A stretch of 64,000 nt of DNA from Bacteriovoracaceae bacterium (GCA_029865945.1 JARXAH010000014.1:28726-92725); one strand, 5' to 3'; positions 18,663 to 28,966 are shown, counted from the first letter of the stretch. Made by a program: numbers and translations. The notes: a model not told the origin generated them from the letters alone.

Positions 18663-20711
18663 ATGAATTTTTTTATCCTTAACAACTTATTATTGATCGC
18701 TTTCATTTTCCTGGCCAATCAGTCTTGCAAGAAGGAAACCGAGGGAGAGCTCTTTGGCAGAAATTCCTTGGCCACTCCAAGTCTTTTCAATAGTGATACG
18801 AACAATTCTCAATCCCAATTTATTGATTCATTGCTGGTTAATTTTAGGCCCTCCGTCAACTTGCCAGCTACTCTGCGTTCACAATGTTTACCCTCAAATA
18901 ATTCCGAATATTTTTTAGTTCCTCATGGTCTAAAATGCAACACCACATTACCTTCAAATCATATTCAAGACATTGCCGTAATTAATAATAATATCTTCCT
19001 GGCCACTGACCGAGGTTTGGCCATATCCCAGGATGTTTTTGTCGGACGAGCCTATAAGGTAATGACTACCGCAGACGGACTTTTAAGTAATTATATTTTT
19101 GACATTGCAGTAAATGAACAAAACATTATTTTACTAGGAACAACACTTGGAATGTCTTTTTCTTCTGACGGAGGACAAACTTTTAAATCTATTGAATTTG
19201 GTTTCAATATTTTAAACATAGCAACTTATGGTAGTAACATCATTTATGCCGTTTCAAAGTCTGGATTATTTGTTTCTCAGGATTTTGGTCAAAGTGGTGG
19301 ATATAATTTTTATAAGATTTCTCAGAATATTTTGCCTGCAGGGTTTCTTTCAAGTGTTGCCGTTGACACTAATGGTGGTTTATACGTTGGATCACAAACG
19401 GGAATTTTTTATTCCGCAGATGGTGGAGGTAGCTTTTCACAAATTCTTTCCAGCCAAAGAATTACCAATGTTTATATTAATAAACAAAATGTAGTATTTG
19501 CTTCAAGTGAAGATAATGGAATATTTTATTCAGCAAAAGTAGGCAATTCTTTTACTTTCAAGAATTATGGACCTAACTATGCCCTGGGTTACTCACCAAA
19601 GATCTCATTCGATAGTTCTGGAAAAATATATTTATCCACAAAAAATGGTGTATTAGTTAGTACAGATCAAGCAGCAAGCTTTAATCCTATTGCTAATTCA
19701 ACAAACACGGAAGCTGTTACCAATCTATTAGCGTCTTATTCAAGTTATCTCTTTTTTTCTACAGAGAGTGGTCTATTTATCTCAACCAATGTGGGAGTTA
19801 CAGGTTTTGCTCAAAGTGCACCTGTTAAGTATTATCCAGGTGGTGCTTATTACAGCAATGACCTTTATGTAAAAAATAACGTTATTTATGTTGTTGGAGA
19901 TAAAGGCTTAATTGTGTCTACCAATGGAGGAGAAACTTTTGCCCCACTTGGTAATTTCGATGTAAAAAATTTGCTCTCCGTTCGGGTGACAAAAAATAAC
20001 AAAATTGTTGTACAAAGTATTGGACACACGTTTTATGTTTTAGATTTACTAGGAAATATTTTAGTAAGCAAAACTATACCTAGCCCGGCCGGAAATTTAT
20101 CATCTATCCCAAACATTGCTGAAGATAATCAAAACAGAATTTACATTGTTATCAAAAATGAGATTTGGGTCTCAGACATATCTGGAATTAATTATGTAAA
20201 ACTAGCTAAGTTCGATGAAGGTATTAGTGGTCTCAAAATTGATGAAAATAATAACATGTATGTAACAGCTGATAGTTTATATACTTCAGACAACCTTGGA
20301 CAAACCTTTAGCAAAAAAAATAATATCACTGGATTTGATTATGGTTATTATCTCCTTGGCGCTTCCAAAGGATTGGTCGCGGTTGGCGGTAGAGAAGGGC
20401 GAATTGCAATTTCTGAAGATAAAGGTCAAACTTTTAAAACCTATTCTATCCCACTTACTCAAAGAGAATTACAATCTTCAGATTCAAGTTTAGGCTTCAT
20501 ACAGTCATTTGCCATCAATAGCAATGGAGATATGTACGTTTTAAAAAACAAAGTTTTGACCATAAGTCGCGACAAGGGAGCTTCGTTTACAGTCAAAGAC
20601 AGCTCCGTAGGTCTTACTGATTTTATCGGCGAGATGTATAATGTATTTGTTGATGAAAATAATGCTGTCTACGTTCTATCCTTGTTTGGAATGTCTATTG
20701 CCAGGAAATAA
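18663..20711 (+). CDS. exported BNR/Asp-box beta-propeller protein, probable lipoprotein
   Basis: The sequence repeats an Asp-box (SxDxGxxF) about every 40-90 residues: SSDGGQTF, SADGGGSF, STNGGETF, SEDKGQTF and SRDKGASF, plus weaker copies. These boxes mark beta-propellers such as sialidases, Ycf48-like and photosystem-stability-like proteins. No sialidase catalytic residues are evident, so a binding or scaffold role is as likely as an enzyme. The signal sequence ends in QSC, a loose lipobox. The ATG at 18663 is chosen because AAGGAAGGG lies 6 bases before it; an upstream ATG at 18636 is unlikely. The gene converges with the aminotransferase-like gene, only 5 bp away. Confidence 0.75.
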   Translation: MNFFILNNLLLIAFIFLANQSCKKETEGELFGRNSLATPSLFNSDTNNSQSQFIDSLLVNFRPSVNLPATLRSQCLPSNNSEYFLVPHGLKCNTTLPSNHIQDIAVINNNIFLATDRGLAISQDVFVGRAYKVMTTADGLLSNYIFDIAVNEQNIILLGTTLGMSFSSDGGQTFKSIEFGFNILNIATYGSNIIYAVSKSGLFVSQDFGQSGGYNFYKISQNILPAGFLSSVAVDTNGGLYVGSQTGIFYSADGGGSFSQILSSQRITNVYINKQNVVFASSEDNGIFYSAKVGNSFTFKNYGPNYALGYSPKISFDSSGKIYLSTKNGVLVSTDQAASFNPIANSTNTEAVTNLLASYSSYLFFSTESGLFISTNVGVTGFAQSAPVKYYPGGAYYSNDLYVKNNVIYVVGDKGLIVSTNGGETFAPLGNFDVKNLLSVRVTKNNKIVVQSIGHTFYVLDLLGNILVSKTIPSPAGNLSSIPNIAEDNQNRIYIVIKNEIWVSDISGINYVKLAKFDEGISGLKIDENNNMYVTADSLYTSDNLGQTFSKKNNITGFDYGYYLLGASKGLVAVGGREGRIAISEDKGQTFKTYSIPLTQRELQSSDSSLGFIQSFAINSNGDMYVLKNKVLTISRDKGASFTVKDSSVGLTDFIGEMYNVFVDENNAVYVLSLFGMSIARK

Positions 20712-20716
20712 ATCCA

Positions 20717-22570
20717 CTATTCATTCCACTTACTTTCGATAAAATCACGAGATAAACTTCCTTTTCCGTCCCCCGTAAGGGCAAAAATGATATCCTCTTT
20801 TGTTGCATCCAAGGGCGGCATTACTCTACCTATCGCCGTTCTCGCTGAAGTATTATCAATATTGCCCTTAGATGGATACCACTGGAGATAACCTAGTCCG
20901 CGAGGAAAATTTGAGAAATTACCTTTGTATGTATTATTAGAATTCCTAAAAATTCCAAGAAGAACTTGATTAAGTTTTATGCCATTCTCTTTCACTCTCT
21001 CCATTAAATTTTGATCTTTTATTGCCTCCATAACTGCAATGCCTCTTTTTATTAGCTGCTCCATGTAGGCAACCGTAAGGTAGAATTCAGGTTCAAAATG
21101 GTCTTTAAAGGTACTAATTTTAGAATCAATGTTACCTAGAAGCATCGGCTGCTGAAGGCCTTTACCAATGGAGATAAGGTCAGGAGTAAAACCTTCATAA
21201 TGTTGGAAGGCAAAAAATTTACCAGTTCTTCCTCCTCCGGTAAGAATTTCATCGGCAATAATGACAATTTCATGTTGTTCAGCAATTTTTTGAATTTCTA
21301 ACAAAAATTCTCTTCGGTAAAAAAGAACTCCATTAATCCCTTGAATGGGCTCTATGAAAATAGCAGCTACTTTTGGCGAAATACTATTCTCATCATCACC
21401 AACCTTAATTTTATTTTTTAAATCCTCAATAACTTTTTCTTCAGTTATTTTAACAGCTTTTAATTGCTCTACTAAAAAATTCAAGTATTCTTTTTTCATC
21501 GGGGTAGTCATGGAGTGATAAGGATGATTATCACTATATAGCAATGCCTTAATTTCTGATTCTGATTTTGCGTTAATTAAAATGGGATCAGTAACGAGAG
21601 GACTTCCTAGCATATTAGGGCCAACGGTATCTGGGTCGTACTGCGGTGTTGGCCTTAAACTTCTATCACTGCCAATTAAATCTAAGAATGCATATTTTTT
21701 AATTTCTCCTCTTCCGCCTCCAAAGATGCCTTCAAAGAATAATGTTTTGCCTTTTAACTTCAATCCATTTAAAAGACTTTTCTCTTTAAGGAACATTTTG
21801 CTCACTAATTCAAGGGCATAATTGTTTGCATCACTTCCTGCTTGAAATGCATTTAAAAATTTTAAATTTAAACCAGAAAACTCATCAAGCAATCGGACAA
21901 ATCCATTTCTCAAGGGTGTAAAATATACTCCCGTCGATGTAGTCGAGGCGGAGCCTCCCACTGGAAGGAAAGCACCATTTTGCTCTATCTTGAATTTCTC
22001 AAAAACTGGATTTTGTGGACTTAACAACTGGTATCCGTATCCACTAATAAATTCAGTTTTAATTTCTTTTAATAACTCATTTGCAGTCTTGTTTACAGGT
22101 AATACTTCACCTTCAGCATCATATTGACCATAAGTACTGAAACGAATGGGAGAAACTAATGTCGCCATAAAATTTAAGACATCTTTCGTTATCATAGCAA
22201 CTTGTCCCACTGTTACTTTTTCAAAAAAAAATCTTATTAATAAACTTTTAATTAAATTTTTGTTTTCTCGCCAAAATTTATCAATTTCCCCTGGTGGCAG
22301 GTTTGCTCCAAGTAGCGCCTCTGGAACTTCTAGGCCATAGCCATAAAGTCTACCAAATAGCTCATTTAAACTATGACCGTTGTTTGAATATAGCGCTTTT
22401 ATGGGTTATGGAAATGAGGGATTGTCCACGAGAGACACGAGGGTTACGAATGTTTTAATGTCTGAAGCCATCAAGTGACATAAAATTTGTTTTGATTCAG
22501 GCTCAGCTTGAATATCAAAGCATAAAATTAAAAAGTAGCAAATAATAAATCGCAATATTCTCAACATCAT
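20717..22570 (-). pseudogene. secreted class-III aminotransferase-like gene interrupted by an in-frame TAA
   Basis: The long open part (20717-22210 from a GTG, open to 22405) encodes a PLP-dependent class-III aminotransferase fold: an AGSDANNYALEL loop, EPIQGINGV, ADEILTGGGRTG, and SIGKGLQ with the presumed Schiff-base Lys. Reading upstream in the same frame gives continuous protein-like sequence to an ATG at 22570. It begins with a signal peptide (MMLRILRFIICYFLILCF), but a TAA at 22406-22408 (codon 55) interrupts it between DNPSFP and PIKALYSNNG. No SD sequence serves the downstream GTG. Either the gene is recently broken or the sequence has an error. An exported PLP enzyme would itself be unusual. 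Confidence 0.75.
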
Positions 22571-22777
22571 TAGTTAATTTATTCTATTTGAAGCCGCTAA
22601 TTATTCAAGATAGGAAAATTTTGCGAAAATGAGATCGATTAAAAGGTTGCACCTGACTCATATTTTATCATCACTTTTTTGAAATTTGGGGATGAATCCA
22701 AAATCATTAGATAAGGGAAAATAATTCCCCATTGGCATAAATAAAAATGCCGCTACATTTTTGATACACTAATTCTA

Positions 22778-24532
22778 GTGAGATCCAATTTTTTATTAAT
22801 CATTATTGCTCTATTCACGCACCACTGTTTAGCGGCGCCTGTCGCTCTTTTTTACTACACGAGTGACACCCACGGACGATACGATCCCGATCGATTACAA
22901 AAAGAAATTATCTATCTAGAAACCCTAAAACAAGAGGCAAAGAGCAAGAATATACCGCTTATTATTTTACATAACGGTGATTTTTATACTGGTAGTTCAG
23001 ACCTTAACGGCCACTACGATGCCCTGATTTATAAAATTTACGGATTAAATGTTGCCACTGTGGGTAATCATGAATTTGATTGTAAAAAATGTTTTAAAAA
23101 TATGATGGACATCCTCGGAAAAGAAACCTTTATCTCAAGTAATATAAATTGGATATCAAGACCCGGCCCCGATGATCACACCTTTGAGTTTAGGCCATTT
23201 CGCTATATTGAAATAAATGAGGACACCAAAATTGCCATCGTGGGAGTTACCGATCGCAATACTCAAGTGACAAGCGGATCATCATTTTCAAAAGAATTCA
23301 CGTTCAGCGATCCCTTTGAATCCGTTTCAAACGTGATACACAACCTACGCGTACGGGATGATTTTCAAGGCACCATTATTCTTCAATCCCACCAGGGATA
23401 TTATGAAGATATCGCCCTCTATGAAAAACTTGAAAATTTCTTTATTAAGCAAAACATAAAAGGCATTGATGTTATTTTAGGTGGACACACCCACATGAAA
23501 AAACATGAAACGATTGGAACAACGCTTAAAATTCCCATCATCCAGCCAGGTGCTTATCGAGACAGTTTATCTAGATTTGAACTGGATTTAACTGACGGAA
23601 GGCTTGGCCTTAAAAATTTTTCGCGCACACCTCACTCCGCTGTTTCTAAAATACCTCCCTCTTATTTTTTTAATTTTGCTAGCTATGTCGAGGCAACTAA
23701 TATAATTGGACAGTGGGGAGAGAAACATAAGGAAAAAATTATTTCTTTGTCCAAGAAATATGGATTTGGGAACGAAACTTTTCTCTCCGTACCAACTTCG
23801 GAATTTGAATTAATTCCTAGGGCCTACGCTCCTGACTTACGAGATGATGACTTCTTCAAGACACAACTCTCACTTGATGAATTTATTGCAGAGGCATTTC
23901 TTCAATATGGAATTTCAAAATTTGCTGACTCTAAGGAATTTATAAATCTTGGCCTCAGCATGCGTGGGGCCATTAGAAATATTTTGCGTCCCGTAGGAGT
24001 CGATAATTATTTTCATATCGATATTGAAGACATAGATGAAATCTTACCCTTTCATGAAAAAATGACCATGGTCACTTTTTCATTTTCACAATTCTTAGAT
24101 TATGTCGAAAAGCTACTAGCAATTAATAAAACTGCGCCTGCCAAGGGTAGCGCGTTTTCGCCAACATCAGGCATCGACTTAGAGGTTTTATCAAGAAGCT
24201 CGGTTGACCTTAAATCATTTTTTGAAAAAAAATTTTCCTCCCTATCAAATTTTCCAACTGATCAATTAAAGATCCGAGTTTTTATGCCTAAATATTTTGC
24301 GGATGGGGGAGATCACTATCCGAATCTTAAAGATAACTTAAGCTCTCGTTTAAGCTACCAATTTTCAAACTCAGATACTGACACTGATCTTTCGGTAGTG
24401 AGTCAATTCATTCGTCAAATTGGAAGCAACATTGGATCAGATCGATCTTCTATGATGAGGACGTTAGAGTTAAATAGGATCAAGAACTCGTACCGTCTTC
24501 CATGTGCCTATTTTGCTATGCCATTAATTTAA
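22778..24532 (+). CDS. periplasmic 5'-nucleotidase-like metallophosphoesterase
   Basis: A two-domain calcineurin-type phosphoesterase of the 5'-nucleotidase/UshA family. After a signal peptide (ending HHCLAAP) come the metal-binding motifs in order: SDTHGRYD, HNGDFYTG, VGNHEFDC and GGHTHMKKHE. These build the dinuclear metal site that hydrolyses nucleotides or related phosphate esters in the periplasm. The C-terminal domain (from about residue 320) fits the 5'-nucleotidase C-terminal substrate domain, though it is divergent. 584 residues is typical. It starts at GTG without an SD sequence; TACACT ends 7 bases upstream, so the mRNA may be leaderless. It diverges from the broken aminotransferase gene. 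Confidence 0.85.
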   Translation: MRSNFLLIIIALFTHHCLAAPVALFYYTSDTHGRYDPDRLQKEIIYLETLKQEAKSKNIPLIILHNGDFYTGSSDLNGHYDALIYKIYGLNVATVGNHEFDCKKCFKNMMDILGKETFISSNINWISRPGPDDHTFEFRPFRYIEINEDTKIAIVGVTDRNTQVTSGSSFSKEFTFSDPFESVSNVIHNLRVRDDFQGTIILQSHQGYYEDIALYEKLENFFIKQNIKGIDVILGGHTHMKKHETIGTTLKIPIIQPGAYRDSLSRFELDLTDGRLGLKNFSRTPHSAVSKIPPSYFFNFASYVEATNIIGQWGEKHKEKIISLSKKYGFGNETFLSVPTSEFELIPRAYAPDLRDDDFFKTQLSLDEFIAEAFLQYGISKFADSKEFINLGLSMRGAIRNILRPVGVDNYFHIDIEDIDEILPFHEKMTMVTFSFSQFLDYVEKLLAINKTAPAKGSAFSPTSGIDLEVLSRSSVDLKSFFEKKFSSLSNFPTDQLKIRVFMPKYFADGGDHYPNLKDNLSSRLSYQFSNSDTDTDLSVVSQFIRQIGSNIGSDRSSMMRTLELNRIKNSYRLPCAYFAMPLI

Positions 24533-24604
24533 AGTAATACATTTTTGCCCGGTTTAAACATTTAGACTTCGGTGTCAAAATCATAAAGCAGGAGCAAATG
24601 AACA
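24531..24604 (+). repeat. conserved leader of tandem paralogs, copy 1
   Basis: The 80 bases from 24531 match 26121 onward at 72 positions (90%). The block includes the palindromic core GTTTAAAC, an SD sequence AGGAG, and a four-codon mini-ORF (ATG AAC AAT GTT TAA, from 24598) that overlaps the start codon of the gene. The identity exceeds that of the encoded proteins (about 40% by eye), so the leader is a duplicated regulatory unit. Confidence 0.7.
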
Positions 24605-25363
24605 ATGTTTAAAATTTATTTCTTATTCATATTTTTTTTTCTTTTAGCCTTTCACACATTTGCAGATCCCATTGATTTTTCATCTATACAAAAGCTTGAT
24701 ATTATAAAGAAGTACCCTGAATTATTAATTTTGCTGAAAAAACACCTAGAATACTTAGAGAAGAAGAATTCTAGACTAAGGGAAGAGGTTGCTGGTGAAA
24801 TTAATTTTAGCGAATACTTCGAAACTAACAACGTTGGAAAAAATTTAATTAAAGAATTAGAGAAAATAATTTTTTTTTATAAAGCTCGCTGCGATTTCAC
24901 GAATTCACAATTTCCAGAAGGATCTATTGAATTTTTCAATAACGTAAACCAACAGAACACCGACCAAATAAAAAATATAATAAGCAGAATTAGACAGAAA
25001 ACTAGCACCTATAAAGATTATTTTTTAGCCAAGGAGTATTTATTAAGCTACTACGACGTCTTGACTCTAAAAGAAGCTGAATTGCGTTTTACGGATAAAA
25101 TTACAAACGAGGTAGCAATAGAAAATGCTAAAAATGATTTAGTACTAAATGATATTAGTCAAAACATTCAAGTGAGGCAGGATTTTGGAAATTTCATTTT
25201 TGAATATCATCCTACAGGAGTAATAAGCAGCTCAAGCGGAGGAGTCAACACAGGAAGAGACGCGGGTTCTAATACTGTCTATAACAGGAATTTTTCTACC
25301 CTACATAGTACAATTCTGGAATTTAAAGATAAAGATATTGCTTCCTTTGATTGCGCACTTTGA
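24605..25363 (+). CDS. exported paralog 1, N-terminal half
   Basis: Not recognised. A signal peptide (ending FHTFA) precedes a helical domain of about 200 residues that aligns along its length with the protein from 26195 (for example PELLILLKKH with PELIRLLEAH, and YKDYFLAKEYLLSYYD with YQDYFLIHKHLLTYYD). AGGAG lies 10 bases before the ATG. The frame ends at a TGA (25361-25363), directly followed in the same frame by the C-terminal half. In the second paralog the aligned codon is TGG (Trp), so this is probably a TGG to TGA nonsense change. As it stands, only the N-terminal domain would be made. Confidence 0.65.
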   Translation: MFKIYFLFIFFFLLAFHTFADPIDFSSIQKLDIIKKYPELLILLKKHLEYLEKKNSRLREEVAGEINFSEYFETNNVGKNLIKELEKIIFFYKARCDFTNSQFPEGSIEFFNNVNQQNTDQIKNIISRIRQKTSTYKDYFLAKEYLLSYYDVLTLKEAELRFTDKITNEVAIENAKNDLVLNDISQNIQVRQDFGNFIFEYHPTGVISSSSGGVNTGRDAGSNTVYNRNFSTLHSTILEFKDKDIASFDCAL

Positions 25364-25939
25364 AACACCTCTGCACCCTTGAATTTAAAAGACATTGCTG
25401 AACTTTTTCTAGCTGGAATCAATCCATCAGCACTAACTAAAATTTTACTAAATGCTGATGGTTATCTAAACTTTATCGCAAGTATTTTTAATGATCATGA
25501 CTTATGGGCACATGGCAGTATAATGTACTCGCCATTAATTCCGAGTCAAATTTATTATCCCCTTCAAAGATTTTTAGCTCTCCAGGGAAATCTTGAAAAA
25601 TTGAGAAATATTTATTTAACAGAAATGGATAAAGCAAATAAAACGAAAATTTTTGCTGATTTTTTTAAACCTATTTTATATTTTTTTTCCAAAGGCCATG
25701 AAAGAGGTTCCCAATTCCAGACATTACTCACACAAATCGATATAAACCGTATCTTAGATTATTTAAACGACCCTAACTTTTACGGAGGTACAGAACCGTG
25801 GAAGTCAATGAACTTAAGTGCAGAAGTACCTGATACTTTTGATATTAGTTTAATGGAAGGTTTCTCTATTTTTGAAAAGGCAATCCACAACTTGGTTAAC
25901 TGCAGCACAGGAAATTGTGACTATTGCACGGTCAAGTAG
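25364..25939 (+). pseudogene. exported paralog 1, C-terminal half behind an in-frame TGA
   Basis: This stretch continues the frame of the preceding half after one stop codon and aligns with the C-terminal half of paralog 2: NLKDIAELFLAGINPS with NLKSIVELYLAGIYPS, GHERGS in both, and WKSM in both. Both end in a CxxGxCxxC motif (CSTGNCDYC / CLVGDCNKC). A TTG at 25379 could start translation but has no SD sequence. The retained motifs argue that the loss is recent or that some readthrough occurs. The family is unknown. Confidence 0.6.
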
Positions 25940-26120
25940 GGTCTTCCAAAATTTGCTATTAAAAAATCAAGAAGGCTAATTAGCGAAATTTATAATTGAG
26001 AAAATGAATACCCCCCCTGAGTATTTTTAAGATTTCTTTCAACGACAACCACTTATTTAACAAGGTTTAGTCCACATCAGACAAATTATAAGAGCAGATT
26101 TTTTTAGTCGTTACCAATTA

Positions 26121-26194
26121 AAAGTAATACATTTTTGCCCTGTTTAAACATATGGACTTCGATGTCATAATCATCAAGCAGGAGCAGATGAACA
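26121..26194 (+). repeat. conserved leader of tandem paralogs, copy 2
   Basis: Counterpart of the leader at 24531, with 8 differences in 80 bases. It keeps the palindrome (here TGTTTAAACA), AGGAG, and the overlapping mini-ORF (ATG AAC AAT GAT TAA, from 26188). The DNA just before it (25940-26120) shows no similar match and holds no recognised feature apart from a C7 run near 26012. Confidence 0.7.
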
Positions 26195-26899
26195 ATGATT
26201 AAACTTAATTTCTTGTTATTTTTATTTTTTATAACTCAACTTAATTCTTTTGCAAAACCTTTAGATTTGGCGACTATAACAAAACTAGAAGTTGTCAAAA
26301 ATCATCCAGAACTAATACGTCTTCTGGAGGCTCATCAAAAATTTATACAATTATTTGACTCCGGCGGCACCAGCGCGGATGTTGATTTTTCTGCTTATTT
26401 CAATACTGGCACAGTCGGAAGAGACGTCATAAATGAATTGGAAAAGGTTATTAATTTTTACGATGTTGAAATCGATGCTACAGGTAATTTCAATGGGGAA
26501 TCATTGGCTTTTTTTAAAAATGTAAACGAATTAAATAATAATCAAATTAAAGAAATTATTAATAGAATTATGAATAGTACAGTTACCTACCAAGATTATT
26601 TTTTAATTCACAAGCACTTACTAACCTACTACGACATTATAACTTTTTACGAAGCCCAGCTTCGCTTTGTTAAGAATTTAACGGATGTAGATATAATTGA
26701 AGATCTTAAGAATAAATTAACACTTAAGGATATAATCCCAGAAATTAAAGTAGGAGGTGGTGGTGAGCGTTATTATTATACTTATTTGCCAGAGGGTGTA
26801 CTCAGTAACGCCCATAATGAGAAAAATCCCAAAAAAATATACAGCCAAGATGGATGCCTTTTAAACAATCAAATTGTAAACACGTTGATGCTATACTGA
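26195..26899 (+). CDS. exported paralog 2, N-terminal half
   Basis: Not recognised; paralog of the gene at 24605. A signal peptide (ending LNSFA) is followed by the same helical domain. Homology with paralog 1 runs to YLPEGVL, and after about residue 212 this frame ends in sequence unlike the family (QIVNTLMLY). The homologous C-terminal half continues in the -1 frame, open from 26821. A run of seven A residues (26831-26837) lies inside the overlap, so one extra A, by mutation or transcript slippage, would rejoin the frames. AGGAG precedes the ATG by 10 bases. Confidence 0.65.
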   Translation: MIKLNFLLFLFFITQLNSFAKPLDLATITKLEVVKNHPELIRLLEAHQKFIQLFDSGGTSADVDFSAYFNTGTVGRDVINELEKVINFYDVEIDATGNFNGESLAFFKNVNELNNNQIKEIINRIMNSTVTYQDYFLIHKHLLTYYDIITFYEAQLRFVKNLTDVDIIEDLKNKLTLKDIIPEIKVGGGGERYYYTYLPEGVLSNAHNEKNPKKIYSQDGCLLNNQIVNTLMLY

Positions 26900-27528
26900 G
26901 TGTTTTCGATGGACCAATATGGAATTCTGCTGCTGAATTAAATTTGAAAAGTATTGTTGAACTATATTTGGCGGGAATATATCCATCAGGATTAACCAAG
27001 AAGCTTTTAAGTGCTGATGGATTTCTAAATTTTACGGCCGCTATCTTTAATATGCATGATTGGTCTGGACATGGAGAGGCAAGAATGTATATCAATTTGC
27101 TTTTTAGTCTTACTAAAGAAAGTTCGTTGCAAGAAAGATTCAACCTTCTTCAATCAATACTAGAAAAATTCAGAGATTTATATCTTCGAGAAATAAATTT
27201 TGCAAAAATTTCAAAGAATTTTTCCGATTTTTTTAATATTATTTCATTTTTTTTTAAAAATGGACACGAGAGAGGTTCTGTCTTCGATGTCTTGATCCTA
27301 AATGATTCCGACGTAAGCAGGACAAAACTTGAACTTGATTATAAAGTTTTCAATGATCTAAATTTTTACGGAGGAATTGCACAATGGAAATCAATGGGCA
27401 TAGATGTAGATAATTGGCCTAAAGAAATTACAATGAATTTAATTATTGGAGCTCATAAATATTTTAATGATTTAGCTGTGCCAATTTCATGTTTGGTTGG
27501 GGATTGCAATAAGTGCATAACAAAATAA
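26821..27528 (+). pseudogene. exported paralog 2, C-terminal half in the -1 frame
   Basis: This frame carries the C-terminal domain of the family, matching paralog 1 from VFDGPIWNSAAELNLK onward to the terminal CLVGDCNKC. An ATG at 26854 exists but has no SD sequence and starts upstream of the homologous region. The simplest reading is a single gene, 26195-27528, with a frameshift near 26831-26837. Programmed frameshifting on A7 is possible but unproven; the classic heptamer would need an A at 26830, which is C. Confidence 0.6.
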
Positions 27529-27612
27529 AAACAGTAAAAGCCATTTCTTATTGAGAAATTTAAGAAAAACCATCAGTCTTCTGAACTAACATTGAATTTT
27601 TTTTTGTTGCAA

Positions 27613-28749
27613 CTAAGGATAACGAAGTCTAGCAGAAGAATTACTTTTAGATAATATAAGAAAATCAAGAATATCTTTTGAAGCTAATCTTAATTCTGGA
27701 AAATAAGCAAAAGTCTTGGCGTCATTATTATTCGTAAGTTTGCCAATGTCTTCATAAAAATGATTATACAATTCTTTGACTTCAAAAACATCGAGCTCTC
27801 TTTCTCCAGCAGAAGCTTCGAATAAATATCTACTTGTTCCATCTAAGGATCGATATTCAATAACCGCAATTTTAATTTTATTTTTTACAAAACTAAAACT
27901 ACGTACACCTTCTTCGTCAACCAACAGTTTAAATCCTTCATCAAGTAATTCACTTCGTTTTGAATTTTTTATATAAACAAGTGGCCAATTTCTTTGAATT
28001 GAGAGAGTTTTCATAAAGTCATGAATGAAAGCAGGAATCAAAGGTACTCCCTTTGAATTCGTTTCAACGAATATCCCAGCAATATGAATTGTGCTATTTT
28101 CATCAGGCACAAATAACACTTCATTATAATCAGTGTACGCTTGATTACTGTTTAATTGACGAAATTTTTCATCGAGAAATAATTTTGGAGAATTGAACTT
28201 CGGGTCTACGTTAAAACGAGAATTATTACTTAGGGATTCTCTAAGCGCATCTTGACTATTGATTGAGTTTATCCCCGAAAATGATCCCAAAACTGAATTA
28301 GGTGTATATCCATCATCTAAGAATAAACCAAAAATTTCTTTTGACTTCCATCCCTCTAAAATGAATCCAACTTGACCAAACATTCCAATGACATCTTTCT
28401 TGATTCCAATTAGACTTGCCGATATAGTTCTGGCATTTTCTCCTTGAATTCCATGATAAATTTCATCGATGTAACCACTTAGTTCTTTTATATAGTCATC
28501 TTTTGAAACAAACTTATCTGCTCCCCAAAAACTAACACCTGAGACCATAAAAATATTATGCTCATTAGTTGATATATTTGTAGGATTACTTAATTTTCCT
28601 GCGTCCCAAAAACTTATGTTTAGTTCTTCCAATAATCTCATTTTTTCAACTAAAGGGTCACAAGGGAACTTCGGCCCTGCCCTTACATTTTCAACAAAAA
28701 AGTATTGTGGCATCAAGAAAAAAGCAAATTTCAAAATAAAATTAATCAT
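27613..28749 (-). CDS. exported protein of unknown function
   Basis: Not recognised. The 378-residue protein has an N-terminal hydrophobic signal (MINFILKFAFFLMPQYFFV, with a likely cleavage after NVRA). The mature part mixes alpha and beta segments with no repeats; SSARLRYP ends the protein. A segment near residue 240 (FIHDFMKTLSIQRNWPLVYI) and the following IAVIEYRSLDG look like a compact globular domain, but no catalytic motif stands out. It converges with the paralog pair, with an AT-rich 84-bp gap holding a weak ATTTCT/AGAAAT hairpin. Confidence 0.55.
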   Translation of the reverse strand: MINFILKFAFFLMPQYFFVENVRAGPKFPCDPLVEKMRLLEELNISFWDAGKLSNPTNISTNEHNIFMVSGVSFWGADKFVSKDDYIKELSGYIDEIYHGIQGENARTISASLIGIKKDVIGMFGQVGFILEGWKSKEIFGLFLDDGYTPNSVLGSFSGINSINSQDALRESLSNNSRFNVDPKFNSPKLFLDEKFRQLNSNQAYTDYNEVLFVPDENSTIHIAGIFVETNSKGVPLIPAFIHDFMKTLSIQRNWPLVYIKNSKRSELLDEGFKLLVDEEGVRSFSFVKNKIKIAVIEYRSLDGTSRYLFEASAGERELDVFEVKELYNHFYEDIGKLTNNNDAKTFAYFPELRLASKDILDFLILSKSNSSARLRYP

Positions 28750-28966
28750 TGTAAACTTCGCTCAGCATTTAATACGAATGAACCAATAAAATAAAGAATA
28801 AATCATACCCTCTAATAATAAACGATAATCAATAATGTTTCATCTCGGCAAAATTTGACAATTTTGTAATTTATGTAATCAAATATTTTTTTAATTTTTA
28901 TCAAACTAGTAGTCGTCAATATTCGGTCTTAATATTGAGCTGGGGAACAATCCGATGCAAGGCAAA

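Noticed and set aside
25361..25363. TGA as a selenocysteine codon
   Set aside because: The aligned residue in the paralog is Trp, not Cys, no selenocysteine-insertion hairpin was evident, and no selenoprotein genes are seen in the window.
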